Shown here piece by piece: positions 35,865-47,595 of a DNA stretch of 64,000 nt. Position 1 is the first letter of the stretch; each line of letters begins with the position of its first letter. The stretch spans positions 744,001 through 808,000 of the forward strand of contig JAHBBC010000006.1 of the NCBI GenBank assembly GCA_019915015.1. The letters are read 5' to 3'. Position numbers and translations under genes: made by a program. A model generated the notes under the pieces. That model was not told the origin of the DNA. It saw only the letters and a list, made by a program, of their open reading frames with translations, and did not search any database. This DNA comes from Auriscalpium vulgare. Lineage: Eukaryota; Basidiomycota; Agaricomycetes; Russulales; Auriscalpiaceae.

Positions 35865-36835
35865 TTCCGCCCTCATACTCAGATTCATATGGGATAATAT
35901 TCCGATGTGCATATGACTTCAATATTGCTGTTGCGCGCTCTCTGCAAAGCCGCACGTCGAGAACATCGAAAATTGTATGTTTAAGTGTGTTTGTGCGGGC
36001 CAGAGGGGAGACCCCGGAACTCGGACTGATGGACCCGTGGCACCCTCTGCAGCAAGCAAGCCGAGTCGCCTGCGACGCTTCAGATGTCCTCCATCTTCCC
36101 AATAGTGTCCTGACTCCTCCCTGCGCTCCTATCGCACCACTTTGATTCGTCCTCGCACCTGCAAAAATCGATCGCGCCGGTCAACTCTGATTCGAGCAAA
36201 GGACGCTGCGCGCTGGGCAGGCCTGTCCCTATGTCTCCGTTGCCGACCTTGCGCGGAAGACAGTCGTTCCGTAGCCTGTCCCTCGCAACCCAGACATCCA
36301 TCATGTCGCGGCCACTGATGATGGTGAATGCTCAGATCTCAGAGCTGGACAGGTGCTGATATGCCTCTGATTTCAGTCCGTGTACCTATCCACATGATCC
36401 TTGGGCAATACACCTTCATGCCGTGCTACAACCGAAGAAAAGCGAACCAGTCTCGGTCCTCAAGCTCAAGGCCGCAGCCCGCCTGCTGCTGCACATTTTC
36501 AGCGCTGAGCTGGACACTCCTGAGTTCCAGCGGCAGCTCGCCACGCCGAACGTCCCGAAGTTCAGCGCTACTCTCGCACTGGCAGAAAATTCAAAAACAT
36601 GAAAATCATGCGGTCAAGGTGAGCGCAGCCATCCAAGCGGTGACTGTCCCCTCTTCTCCGGCGGTAAATGCGCAGCCCTCGATTGCACCGGTGCCTGCGT
36701 CATCGTCGATAATAGACGCTCCGCCACGGGTGCCTGCATCTCAGCCCGTTGCTGTGCCCATGGATGGACGAAGACGTGGATGACGAAGAGATTCCTGGTA
36801 TTGGCATGGGGTCAAATTTTGAGTGGATATAGATC
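35860..36835 (+). pseudogene. RIX1 pseudogene with large internal deletion
   Basis: Matches the functional RIX1 at 44628-47595. Promoter and 5' end are present (35866-36060), then degraded coding sequence with indels. A better-kept block encodes the FSAELDTPEFQRQLATPNVPKF-like region (about 36490-36570). At about 36620, within the intron after the HENHAVK codons, the sequence jumps directly to the C-terminal tail (PVPASSSIIDAPPRVPASQPV). About 2 kb of the functional gene is absent. Several frameshifts and stops rule out a product. Confidence 0.85.
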
Positions 36836-38188
36836 TGGGGTAATATTAGTCCTGGCTTCCCCGCTCCTCCATCTGTCCGTCCCTCTCTCCATTTCTCTGG
36901 AACGGCTATGCCGAGGATGAAGAAGCTTCCTGGTAAGAAATCTAGGTGCGCACCTCCGGGCCTTCTATTTTTTTTCTCCACTGCTGACGTGGCACGGGTT
37001 TTCTAGAACGGAGTCACACACACACACCCGTTAGCTGGCGGGATCTTCGGAATCTAGGGTGATATGTGGGGCAAACTAAGGTGCTCGCAATGGTTCCGTC
37101 GAATGTGTATACAAAGCCCTGAAAACCTCAACTGGGATGACCCGCGTGCGTCACTCACTCTTATCAGTTCATCGAGACCGCTACTAGGCGTCAAGGCTGG
37201 CGATGTCTGGGTTCGGACATCCTCGTCAAAGTGCGTAGCGTGATTTTCACCGTCCTGCATAAACTTACGGCTGCTGCATCTCAGGCAATTGCGGCACATC
37301 CTTCTCGTCTGCAGAGGATGCTGATGCTCACGACGGATAAGCAGACGGCGATCAAAAGCCACGCGCTGCAAAAAATGCACATCATACCGGCAGCAATTGC
37401 GGATGCAGCCACCCTTGGTACGACTCCACATTCCTTCATAGTTCTCACAGTAAGTAGTCGATCTCATAGGTTCTTTTTTACCCTGAGCTCGCCGACGCAA
37501 TATCCGCCGGAGGTGATGACGGAAAATGCCTTACGAGAAATCTACAGCGGGTTTGGTCGCATACAATGCCATACATTCAAGGAGCGATGACGTTTGCGGC
37601 TTGCCGGGCGCGACGGGCTTCAGCGGGCCTCTCGCCTGGTGGGATGTGTGAGTAAAAATTACGATATGTTGTATAAGCGTTGAATTGCTCTAGGCGGGTT
37701 CTGAGTAGTATTGCCGACTCCTCGTCAGATGACGAGGCCACGGACTTCGAGTCGAACATGTCCATGCTCTAGCGCAGCGTGCTCATGTCAAGCAGGCCTT
37801 TCAGACTCCTAGTGGTTTCAGCACCACGCCTCCCGCACCGTCGCGGATACGTACACGTCGGCACCGTCGGGTGCTGTCGTTTTCGGCACAGGCGCAGACA
37901 ATGGTGCCTCCAAGTGATACCGCGGCCAGTCGTTGATGTTCCCGCGTCCTAGGCTGCTGGTCGATCATGCCGCAAGTTTGCAATCGATTGACTCCGAGTG
38001 TCCCACTTAGGATACTCAATACATTCATGTTGGTTGTCCTTCCCCGAGTCCCGACTGCATCAGAAGTCTGACCAACGACCGCCTGATTTAGCTGCCTGGG
38101 CAACGAATATCTAAAATATGTTAAGACGTAGGTAGACAAACAATTAAAGTGTCGCATAAAGGGGGATAATGTGCCATTCGATGCTCCG
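36836..38188. other. Unrecognised sequence between the RIX1 pseudogene and TPS A
   Basis: Contains a short CA microsatellite (about 37016-37027). A plus-strand reading at 37231-37450 has VRSVIFTVLHKLTAAASQ and SHALQKMHII-like peptides. A minus-strand reading at 37577-37765 starts MDMFDSKSVASSSDEES. Neither has recognisable domains. They may be relics of a gene caught in the duplications. No functional gene is claimed. Confidence 0.35.
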
Positions 38189-39330
38189 CTAATCGTCCTC
38201 CAGTTTCTCCAACTCCAGCGGCCTGAGGGGCACAATGCGCGTGCGCTTGATCTGGTCGCGATGGGCGCCGAAGTAGCGTGGCGTCTCGAAGCTCCAGGCC
38301 AAATTCCCCAAGGGCCAGTGCGTGCACGCTTGCAGGTAGCGTTGCACGTCCCTGTCGATCGCCGGGCCGAATGAGGGCATGTGCGCGCTAGCGTCCAGGA
38401 AATCGTCCATGAGCCGCTTGTACTGCTCCCCAACAAAATCGCTGGCGCGCTGAATGTCCATGCCCTTCTCGTGTATGAGGACCGTCAGGAAGTTGCTTGC
38501 CGCGTGGCCCTGGTTCACTTCCATGTTGTACGAGTACAGGTCCTGTAAGACGACGCATGGCGGTGCCACTGATGTCAGCGCTTTGTGACAGTTGATGATA
38601 CAGAAAAGCTCACGTTGGCCCAGCATATCATGTCGAAGCATGCGTAGTAGGCTTTCAGGAACGTCGCGTCTTCTATGACTTCGTCGGGCAGGTCGATACC
38701 GAGGCAGTAGGGGATAAGGTCAAAGCAGGGCCGGACTCCGCTGTTCTCACGACGCAGAAGGAGGTAAGCGTCCAGGTCGAGGATCTCCCCTCGCTCCCGG
38801 AGATCAACCTCCTGCAAGACCCTGTCGATGTATCGCTGGTTGCTCTCGACGAAGCGGCGAAATGTGTTCGGCAACGCTTTGCGCGTCAGGCGACTCCGGA
38901 AGCTGTGAGAAATGCGTCAGACATTTGTGAGAGGATAACCGGCTGACACCCACTCGGCAGTCATTTTCGCTAGTTTTGACCCGTCGGTCCACTTGGGGTC
39001 GCGCAGGACATGCAGGAAAGTGTTGCCGGTGAGAAGAGCGCCAGCATGGTCTTGCTCATCGCTGATTTGGTCGATGGTGAAGAGCAGATTGACGAAGTCA
39101 CAGCACGTGCGATACTCCTCGGCGTCGGCATACGGGTAGCAGTGCGCCGTGAGGAGCTCGCTCTGTCCTTGGAAGAAGAAAGCGCGGCGCCGGTCCGTGA
39201 AGACTTGATAGCTGGTGACCCAACTCCTGGCCTCTGCCGCGACGCGTATCCAATGGGGATTTGTCGCGTCCTGGAATGGTGCTGACAACGACAAAAGGTC
39301 AGGGAGGACGAAGTGAGTGGGAGAAGACAT
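38189..39330 (-). CDS. Sesquiterpene synthase, copy A (intact)
   Basis: Three exons (39330-38954, 38902-38614, 38542-38189) encode 339 residues with continuous frame. It is a class I terpene cyclase that would ionise farnesyl diphosphate. The first metal site reads DQISDEQD (about residue 96); copies B and C have DE at this place. The second site, NDLYSYNME, is rebuilt across the second intron and matches the NSE motif (N, S and E ligands). The conserved PRY pair sits near the C-terminus (FETPRYFG). Exon 1 uses a GTGGGT donor shared by all three copies. It lies tail-to-tail with the RIX1 pseudogene. The product cannot be predicted; the E-to-Q change at the first motif may alter metal binding. 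Confidence 0.9.
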
Positions 39331-39401
39331 TCCGAAGGAGTTTGGATGGCGCTGGAATCCTAGCGGATGCTCAGAAGGTGGGCGAGGACACAGAGCTAAG
39401 A

Positions 39402-39415
39402 CCTTATGTATAAAG
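39402..39415 (-). promoter_or_regulatory. Probable TATA box of TPS A
   Basis: On the minus strand the sequence reads CTTTATACATAAGG, about 75 bases before the start codon. Copies B and C have GTATATAAGG at the equivalent place, so copy A carries a changed version. Confidence 0.5.
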
Positions 39416-40480
39416 CGGAGCCGGTCTGGTCTGCGCAGCAAGTTCCAAAGCGAATCTTCGAAGAAGAAGCGGTCCCAGATCGACGGGTCACTGCACCCGT
39501 TCAGGAGGATATCGTTCAGAAATTTCAACTCACCTCCACAGGCCGGTGCAAGTTTTGTACCCGGACGTCCGAACCATGAGGCCAGCCGCCAGAGTGCCGG
39601 AAGAAGAAGGAGGTGGAGATGCGCGAGAAGTCGCAGAGGACGATCACCAAGAAGGATAACCGCTTCCAGCCAGGCTAGCCTTCACGGCGGCAGGCAAGAG
39701 GGAGCCAATCTCCGTTGCCGACCGCGCGCGGAAGACAGTTCTTCCGTCATGAGCCGCCTCTATTTCTCTCTGCTTCCTGCGTTGTGGCACAGATCAGCGC
39801 AGTGCAAATGGAGGAAGACCCTGCAAGGCAAGCCCCCATTGCAAAGTTCAAGCCAAGGAAGCAAGAGGTTCTCGCGAGCGTCGGGAAGCACGCCCAAAGC
39901 ACGCCAAGGACTAGTCTCGTTCCCAGCCATTCTCGGGGTGCCTCCAGCCAGCGCGAGATGCAAAGATGCGGCGCGCGAGCCACGGTCGGGGGAAGTCATA
40001 CCTAGCCTCGTGCTTACCAGGGCGAGGATGATCATAACAATGGAAGATCAGAGTCGAAGGCAAAAAAAAGTAAAGTTCTTTTGCGGGAGATACCCCTGTG
40101 AGAACGTCAGTGGTGCCTTTCGTATAGGGAACTCTGGATAGCCACGCCGAAATCGCCGACACCATAGAGTTGCCATAGAGTCACAGTTGCAAATTACATG
40201 CTACGACTCCGACTGAGTAGAATAGATTGTACCTTACGGTTTCGCCCGATATCCCGGAACGATCCGGTGCACGACTATCTCCTTCCCTGATAGTGACTTA
40301 TCTCTTTAGTGCGCTCGTCGCTCGACGTGTCGTGTAGTCGTCGCGCCTAGCCGCGTGCAAAGACAGAGGAGTGAGGAGAGCAGGAGGACGACGAACGATT
40401 CCAAGGGACTCGAGGCTGCAGGGTGAACTTAGCCCGCCTGCCTCGCTATCCACGTCGCCCTATCGTGCCGCCATGCATGT
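39416..40480. other. Duplicated upstream region of TPS A
   Basis: No gene is supported. The part at about 39535-40040 resembles the region upstream of TPS B (about 42640-42990), including matched blocks such as CTCGTTCCCAGCC and GCCTCCAGCCAG. The promoter region was therefore duplicated along with the gene. Confidence 0.55.
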
Positions 40481-40481
40481 A

Positions 40482-40537
40482 CTCCCCGCTCCCCGCTCCC
40501 CGCTCCCCGCTCCCCGCTCCCCGCTCCCCGCTCCCTG
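40482..40537. repeat. Seven-base minisatellite (CTCCCCG)n
   Basis: About seven to eight perfect tandem copies of the unit CTCCCCG. Both strands stay open across it because 7-mers rotate through all frames, which creates artificial Pro/Ser/Arg-rich readings. No gene is implied. Confidence 0.9.
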
Positions 40538-40869
40538 AAGACACCGTTGGCACGCCGTGCCCCACGTACGCCTCCGTCGTAGGCCGCCATGCCCGCGCTG
40601 CCCCCAATTGTTCGCCCCGCTGCCGCCGGCCAAGGCCGCAGCTCAACCTCCCATGGCTTCGAGCACATCCGCATTGGCCCGGCCCACTACACTCACGCTC
40701 AACTCCCCGGCAGTGGTGCACCGCTCGACGAGACCACGTGGGGCCGCTTCATGCGCGAGCAGAATGTCGCGCCGGATTCACATCTCTTGCATCCGCGTGC
40801 CCTAACAGAACGACTATCTTCTGTGCCAAGGTCAGCCACGGTGACCGGTGACTACGCGTGCCCCGGCTC
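40538..40869. other. Intergenic, start of duplication unit 2
   Basis: Bases 40806-40835 resemble 44531-44563 upstream of functional RIX1, marking where unit 2 begins. A plus-strand reading at 40589-40860 (HGFEHIRIGPAHYTHAQLPG) looks coding-like but is short and unrecognised. Confidence 0.4.
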
Positions 40870-41065
40870 GGCGCCGCATGCTTTATATCATAGAAATCCG
40901 GGATATATATATACATGGGATAAACTTCCGATGGGCATATGACTTGAATGTTGCGCTCTCTGTATGCAAAGCTATAACATCGAAAATTGTTGTGCGCGTT
41001 CCATGCAGAGGCAAGACCCCCGACACTGGGCGCTACGCCAAGTTTTGCCTCCTTGCCATGGCAGT
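40870..41065 (+). pseudogene. RIX1 promoter and 5' relic in unit 2
   Basis: Aligns with the RIX1 upstream and 5' sequence at 44680-44865. Shared blocks include ATGGGATAA, ACTTGAATG/ACTTCAATA, CGCTCTCTG and GACACTGGGCGCTACGCCAAG (20-base core). Nothing of the RIX1 body follows; the sequence passes into the 3' flank of TPS B. Confidence 0.7.
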
Positions 41066-41344
41066 AGATGGCAAGAGTCACCCGCACGGCGGGCCAATGA
41101 TGGGGATCGTTTGCATTGACCAAGGGCCCGATCTAATGCCAGCCGCCGGGTGACCGGTGACAGATGGTTTCCGACGGTTTACGAGGCAATCAAGGCTGTA
41201 GATTTGTTTTGACTTTTCGCTGATTTGGAAGTAATGGTTATGGCGCCGAAAGACATCAACGCATACCTGAAGAATGGATTGGACGTAGGCAAACAATTAA
41301 CGAGTCACGTAAAGGGGTATGTTGTGCCATTCGATGCTCCGCTC

Positions 41345-42478
41345 TCAATCTTCCTCCAGTTTCTCCCTATCTAGCGGCTTGAGGGGCATGATGAGCGTGC
41401 GCTTGATCTCGTGGCGACGCGCGCCTAAGTAGCGTGGCGTCTCGAAGCTCCATGCTAGATTCCCCGCGGGCCAGTGCGTGCACGCTTGCAGGTAGCGCTG
41501 CACGTCCCTGTCGACCACCGGGCCGAATGAGGGCATGTGCGCGCTAGCGTCCAGGAAATCGTCCATGAGCCGCTTGTAGTGCTCACCGACAAAATCGCTG
41601 GCGCGCTGGATGTCCATGCCCTTCTCTTGGATGAGGACCGTTAGGAAGTTGCTTGCCGCGTGGCCCTGATTTAATTCCATGTTGTACGAGTATAGGTCCT
41701 GTTAGACGACGCATAGTGGTGTCAGCGCTTTGTGACAGTTCATGATACAAGAAGAACTCACGTTGGCCAGCAGACCATGTCGACGCATGCGTTGTAGGCT
41801 TTCTGGAACGTCGCGTCTGCCACGACTTCGTCGGGCAGGTCGATGCCGAGGCAATAGGGAATGAAGTCGAAGCAGAGCCGGACTCCGCTGTTTTCACGGC
41901 GCAGAAGGAGGTAACCGTCCAGGTCGAGGATCTCCCCTCGCCCCCGGAGATCAATCTCCTGCATGACTCTGTCGATATATCGCTGGCTGCTCTCTAGGAC
42001 GCGGCGAAATGTGTTTGGCATCGCTTTGCGCGTGAAGCGACTCCGGACTCTGCGAGAAATGCGTCAGACAGTGAAGAGGTGTCTAAAAGGCTGAGACCCA
42101 CTCGGCAGTCATTTTCGCTAGTTTGGACCCGTCAGTCCAACCGGGGTCGCGCAGGACATGCAGGAAGGTGTTGCCGGTGAGAAGAGCGTCAGCATGGTCT
42201 TGCTCGTCGCTGATTTCGTCGATGGTGAAGAGCAGATTGATGAAATCACAGCACGTGCGGTACTCCTCGGCGTCGGCATACGGGTAGCAGTGCGATGTGA
42301 GGAGCTCGCTCTGTCCTTGGAAGAAGAAAGCGCGGCGACGGTCCGTGAAGACTTGATAGCTGGTGACCCATCTCCTGGACTCGGCCGCGACGCGTCTCCA
42401 ATGGGGATTTGTCGCGTCCTGGAACGGCGTTGACAACGACAAAAGGTCGGGAAGGACGAAGTGAGTGGGAGAAGACAT
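41345..42478 (-). CDS. Sesquiterpene synthase, copy B, apparent one-base deletion
   Basis: Three exons (42478-42102, 42049-41762, 41698-41345) with the same structure as copy A. The first metal motif is DEISDEQD, the expected D-E-x-x-D form. Exon 2 is 288 bases instead of 289. The codons for CWAN before the second intron read TGG CCA AC, where copies A and C have TGG GCC AAC. The missing base (about 41764-41768) puts NDLYSYNME and everything after it out of frame. Apart from this the gene is intact, including the C-terminal FETPRYLG. It is therefore either a very young pseudogene or an assembly error. If corrected, it would be a normal synthase of about 340 residues. Confidence 0.85.
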
Positions 42479-42570
42479 TCCGTTCGAATAGAATAAAGTG
42501 TTGGAGTCCTAGCGGATGCCCAGAAGGTAGCTTGAAGTGGGCGGTGGAGGATGAGGACCCAGACCTAAGG

Positions 42571-42580
42571 CCTTATATAC
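42571..42580 (-). promoter_or_regulatory. Probable TATA box of TPS B
   Basis: Minus-strand GTATATAAGG about 95 bases upstream of the start codon. The same element is at the matching place before copy C. Confidence 0.6.
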
Positions 42581-44530
42581 AAGTCACCGGGCCAGTACAT
42601 CCGTGCAGGAAGGAGATTGTTCCGATAATCTGAGAGTCACGCTGGCGCAGGCCGGTGCAGATTTTGTACCCGGACGCATGAAGACGCTCACTGTTGGCAG
42701 CCGCCAGAGTGGAGGAGGCGGCGATGCGCCAGACGTCGCAGGGGACGGGCAACAATTGTATGCCGGCGGTCAGCAGCCGTGAAGGCACAGATCAGCCCTG
42801 TGCGAAGCGAAGCAGATACTGCACGGCAAGCCCCCCATCGCCCAAGGAAGCAAGGGGTTCTCGCGCGGCGTAAGGAGGCACGACAAGGACTCTGTAGTCT
42901 CGTTCCCAGCCGTTCTCGGAGCGCCTCCAGCCAGTGAGAGATGCGAGGAGGCGGCGGGCGAGCCACATTTGGTGGATGTCGAGGGCATAAAAGCAGTTAA
43001 AGTTCGAGTGCGGGAGGCACCGCTAGAACGTCGACGTCGGGTGCCAGCTTTCGTCAGTGGCGTTCGGGGGGTTTGATCTAGTCTCCGTAGCTTGACCTTA
43101 TGGTATCAGATGATAGCCGTTGTGAATAAAAGGGTTTGATCCGAACGTAACGCAGACACGGTGCAATACAGTGCGCGTCGTCGCAAATGTACCGTAGTAA
43201 CCTCAGGATACATCGAAATCACAGGATAAGTAGGATTCGCCACGTGGCGCTTCGCTTAGTCACCTTCTTGTGCAGGCGCAGCGACGTACTCTGAGTCTCC
43301 TACCGCTCTTCTGACATCCCCTCCGACGACAAAAAAATCTACTAAGACAATACAGAGGAACGATACTACTGCGACTACATTAGATACTGTCGCGGCACCC
43401 GACGGCCCGTTGCAGATACAGGGCAGAGAGAGTCCAGTTCGTACAAGGAGGCGTCCGGGGCGGGCAGGGGGCGGGTGCCGCGAGAGACGTCCGGGAAGTG
43501 GCTACCAGGTGCTTCAAATGCTCGAAACGGGGGAGCTCGACGCGGACAGCGCGCACGGCACCCAGGCCTAGCGCAAACGGGCAGCAAACAATGTACATAT
43601 GCGTGCTCGTACGCTCTGCATCCGTTCCCTCAATTCCCATCACTCCCGTCCTTTCACAACTCTGCACTCCACCCGCCGTCGGTGCGAACCGACAGACGAG
43701 CACACGCACCGCGCAGCCGAACGAACGACCATCACGGTGCGGCTTCTAGCACGTCGACCATCCTCGTGCACCACCGAGCACGGACTGCGCGGGGAGGCAC
43801 ACAAGCGAGGAGGCACAAGCGCGGCCTCTGCGTACATCACAACTTGGTCCAACATGCATGGTGGTTGGGATGCGTTGCATGTCGGTAGTGTCGCAATTCT
43901 ACTTGCTTCCTTGTGTATAGATTGCATGACTCCAACGCGCACAGCGGTGGCACAAGTCTGGCACTTGTGTGCCAACCTATCGTCGAAATAAGATGATGTG
44001 GGACTCTCTGTGAGGCCTTCTGTGAAGATTGCAAGGTCCACCATACGCTGCGCTCGACTGCAACACACGAAACCATTACTTCATATTTACCCGTATCCCT
44101 CGACTTTGATGTGGTCTGTCTCTGTTGCTCAGATATCATCCTATATCATCATGGTCGTGCTCATGTTTGCTCAGATTTTTGATACATGTTCACCGCCTTC
44201 ACTGCAATTCACGAATCACCGCGCCGTTTCACGGGCTCACGCTTGTTGCTATCAGTTGCTTTCTGCACGCGGTGCGCTGTGTCTGCTAGATCTTCACGTC
44301 ATGGCATCACCAATCTCCTGGATTTGTGCCATCACTGGACAAGTGCGAGACGATGCGTGCAGTACTGGGCCCCGTCAAGATCCCATATGATATCATACAC
44401 TTCAGAATGCGCTGCATAATTGCTCCGGAAGCCAAGGCGATTGGCAGGATTGCGAGCTACAGACGACAAAATGTAGGTAGTGTCAACCGCAACAATGTAG
44501 TATCGGACCATTTAACGTGTCTTGCATATT
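42581..44530. other. TPS B upstream region and spacer, no gene supported
   Basis: The first 400 bases resemble the TPS A upstream region. A retroelement-like fragment lies at 43081-43110. From 43300 to 44500 there are open readings on both strands, but none has motifs, splicing or codon regularity that convinces me. Confidence 0.45.
43081..43110 (+). repeat. Dispersed repeat with TGGTATCAGA primer-site motif
   Basis: Thirty bases are identical to the reverse complement of 9831-9860. The TGGTATCAGA core (43101-43110) matches the primer binding start complementary to initiator tRNA-Met, used by many Copia elements. Confidence 0.5.
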
Positions 44531-44563
44531 CAGAACGACTATCTTCTGATACCATAAGGTCAG
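44531..44563 (-). repeat. Dispersed repeat, third copy
   Basis: Contains the same 28 bases as 9821-9848 with TGGTATCAGA on the minus strand (44545-44554). It marks the left edge of the RIX1-containing duplication unit 3, and a degraded version is at 40806-40835. Confidence 0.5.
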
Positions 44564-44869
44564 ACTAGTGTCTTGCGAGCTTGGGGCGCCCGGCGCTGTG
44601 CCAGTCCAGACGCCAAACGTTTTCCTGATGGATAGTTCCGCCCTTGGCACATCGCACGCTTAAAAAAATCTGGATGAATTCATATGGGATAATACCATTC
44701 TAATGCGAATATGACTTCAATACTGTTGCGCGCTCTCTGGCACAATAATTTTCGATGTTCTCGGCGTAGTAACGCGGCTTTGACGCTTGCTGAGGTTTTC
44801 AGAGGAAAGACCCCGGACACTGGGCGCTACGCCAAGTTTTGCCTCGAACGCGCCTTTGCCATCGACGCG

Positions 44870-47595
44870 ATGGACCCGCACCCTCTGCAGGTCTTCCTGC
44901 AAGCACACCTCGCCTCCGACGCTTCAGCTGTCCTCCATCTTCCCAATGCTCTCCCTGCGCTCCTACCGCATCACTTTGACGCGTCTTCGCACCTGCACAA
45001 ATGGATCGCGCGGGTCAACTCCCTGATTCACGCAAAGGACGCCGGTGCGCGCTGGGCTGGCCTGTCCCTCGCAACACAGACATCCATCATGTCGCGGCCA
45101 TTAATGATGGAGAATGCTCAGAGCTGGACAGGTGCTGCTATGCCTCTACTTTCAGTCCGTGTATCTATCCACATGTTTCTTGGGCAATACACCTCATGCC
45201 GTGCTCCAACCGAAGAAAAGCGAACCGGTCCCGGTCCTCAAGGCCGCAGTCCGCCTGCTGCTGCACATTTTCAGCGCCGCGCTGGACATCCCTGAGTTCC
45301 AGCGGCAGCTCGCCACGCCGAACGTCCCAAAGTTCAGCGCTGGGCTCCTCGCACTGGTAGAAAAACACGAAAATCATGCGGTCAAGGTGAGCCTCCCCAC
45401 TTCGACAGGAAACATGCTTCAGGTGCTTAAAACGGAGACGGCGCAGCTGTTCGCGCTCGACACGCTGGTCGCCCTGATTCCCCTTTTCCCGACTCTGCAT
45501 AAGGCGCTGCACGGTCCCTTGACAGGCCTCTGTTTGCGCCAACTTAATGGCTCTGCCCCGCAGCCGACGAACGCCGCGCTGTTGGAGGCTGCGTCGCGGT
45601 TGTACGCTGTGCTCCCCGTCACGGGAGGCAAAGTCGGCGCGGCCGCGCTGTGGAGGAAAGAGCTCGACGAGACATTAGCGTTCGCATGGACCGCGTTGCT
45701 GTCCGTGAGAACGACGTTCCCGCATGACGGTGGGCTGCTTCTCTGTTGTCTCATTTGCAAATTTGTTAACTCGCATATAGCTCGTCTCTACCCTCCTCGG
45801 AGCCAGCAGCCCTCCAATGAAGATCCGCTGGTGACAGTTCCGTTGAACATAGACAGGTTGCGCTGCGCGACTGTCATCCTAAGTGATCTATTGAAGTAAC
45901 CTGTTTCTCTGAAGCCGTATGTTCTATCCCTGATCGCGATTTAGGTTCGCGACAGCGCGCCCCGTGCAAGTGCCCGTGGGTGCCTTGGTCAAATTCTGCC
46001 AAGCCCTGCTCAGCTGCACGCCCGAAGAAAAGGTTCCTGCGACTCCCCTCAGGTCGTTGTACGCCACTGATCCGTTGTGGAATTTCATGCACAGAGACAA
46101 CAAGGTTTTGTGGACCCTTCTACTCGTGGCCTCGAGGAAGCCGCGATCCCCGAGCTATGGTCATTAGGTTGCCGGACACTGATTGATCTGTCGAGTTGGT
46201 CCGTCCACCCTCGTTCTGCCTTGCCACACGAACCCTCATTTTCCGCAGCATCCGTGAACACCTGTCGTCCAGCATTCCTCGATTCGCCTCGATCCTAGTC
46301 TTCCATCTCGAACGATCCCTCACATCGTAAGTCCGCTCATCTCATCTCCAGCGAAGCGGTACAGTGACGCAACATGCGGTTCCCGTCCCACAGAAAGCAG
46401 CGCGTGTATTTCCTGCGCGGTTTAATATCCGCGCTGACTTACTCGCCTGCACTGCATCACCCGATCCTTCCCACGCGCATCACTAAGACACTGCTCGCAA
46501 TTCTCTCGATCCTCCTGCCTTCGCAGGCGGAAGCCCAGGGCGATGCCGTAGCGTCGGCGACCAAGTCTCGGAAAGGCAAAAAGCGGGCACGTGACTACGA
46601 GGGCGACGAGGTCTTCAAGATGGCCGACGATGTGATGTGCTCGTCGCTGGCAGAGGGAGAGATGGTTCTGGCGGCCTTTGGTGGTAAGTGTTGTTCGTTA
46701 TCACAGACAGGAGTAAGGGTTTTGACGCGGATCGCCTTCTAGCTCTGCGCATACTTCTCAGAAACCCTTACGTAGCGCCGGCCACCCACTCGCTTGCCTG
46801 CCGCTTCTTGCTTTCTATCAACACTTCCCTTCCCCTCTTGCCACCTTCACAATTGTCGCGGGATTTGCACCTGCATGGAAGAGTGCTCGACAAGGTGCAG
46901 GCGCTTTCCTTAGAGATTGGCGAGGGGACATCGAGCGCTATGAGCAAGAGCCTCGGGCTGGTCATTCACGAGTTGCGCAGCGCGTGGTATCCCCAGGTGA
47001 GTCACTAGTTTTCAGCTCCTCGTCTCCTCGGACACGGAACACGCCTGAATATGACTCTGTAACAGGAGACGGACCCTCAACGCGCGCTCGACCTGCTCAT
47101 ACACCCACGCCTGCCGCCGCTTGTGCGTTCCCTTCCGCATGTTGAAACCTTGTCGCTTTTCCGTGCAGAAGAAAGCACCGAGGAGAAAGAGGTCCGCGAG
47201 GGCCTGGATATCGCCGCTTTCGGCACGCACGCCGCAGAGGCTGTGGATGCAACGGCGCCTGTATCGGCAACGCCAGCGTGGTCGGCGACGAGCTTCACCG
47301 CCCCTCACATGTTTCCACCACAACAGCTACGTTTGCAGCCCCCCCACCCACCACCGCACCACCCTCGAACCCGAGCGTAACCTCGACATCGGCGCCTATC
47401 CAAGCCACAGCGGTGACTGTCCCTTCCGCTCCGGCGGTAACTGCGCTGCCCTCCATTACACCGGTGCCTGCGTCATCGTCGAAAGTAGACGCCCCGCTGC
47501 GGGTGCCTGCATCTCAGCCCGTTGCTGTGCCCATGGATGAAGACGTGGATGACGAGGAGATTCCTAGTATTGACATGGTTTCAGATTCCGAGTGA
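44870..47595 (+). CDS. RIX1: RIX1-like pre-rRNA processing protein (Rix1 complex)
   Basis: A multi-exon gene starting at MDPHPLQVFLQAHL (44870; an upstream in-frame AUG exists at 44711) and ending at VSDSE, TGA 47593-47595. Rix1 is the scaffold of the Rix1-Ipi complex (PELP1 complex in animals) that acts in ITS2 removal and pre-60S maturation. It is built of helical repeats such as HKWIARVNSLIHAKDAGARW, LKAAVRLLLHIFSAALDIP and TAQLFALDTLVALIPLFP. The second exon starts near 45222 (KSEPVPVLKAAV). A basic patch (RKGKKRARDYEGDE) near 46570 and an acidic tail (MDEDVDDEEIPSIDMVSDSE) follow. It is tail-to-tail with RRN11, with 135 bases between stops. Two other partial copies of its 5' end lie upstream at 35.9 and 40.9 kb. 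Some internal splice sites are tentative. Confidence 0.82.

Noticed and set aside
40423..40851. Pro/Ser/Arg-rich protein across the CTCCCCG repeat
   Set aside because: A 7-base repeat opens all frames on both strands; there is no other sign of coding.
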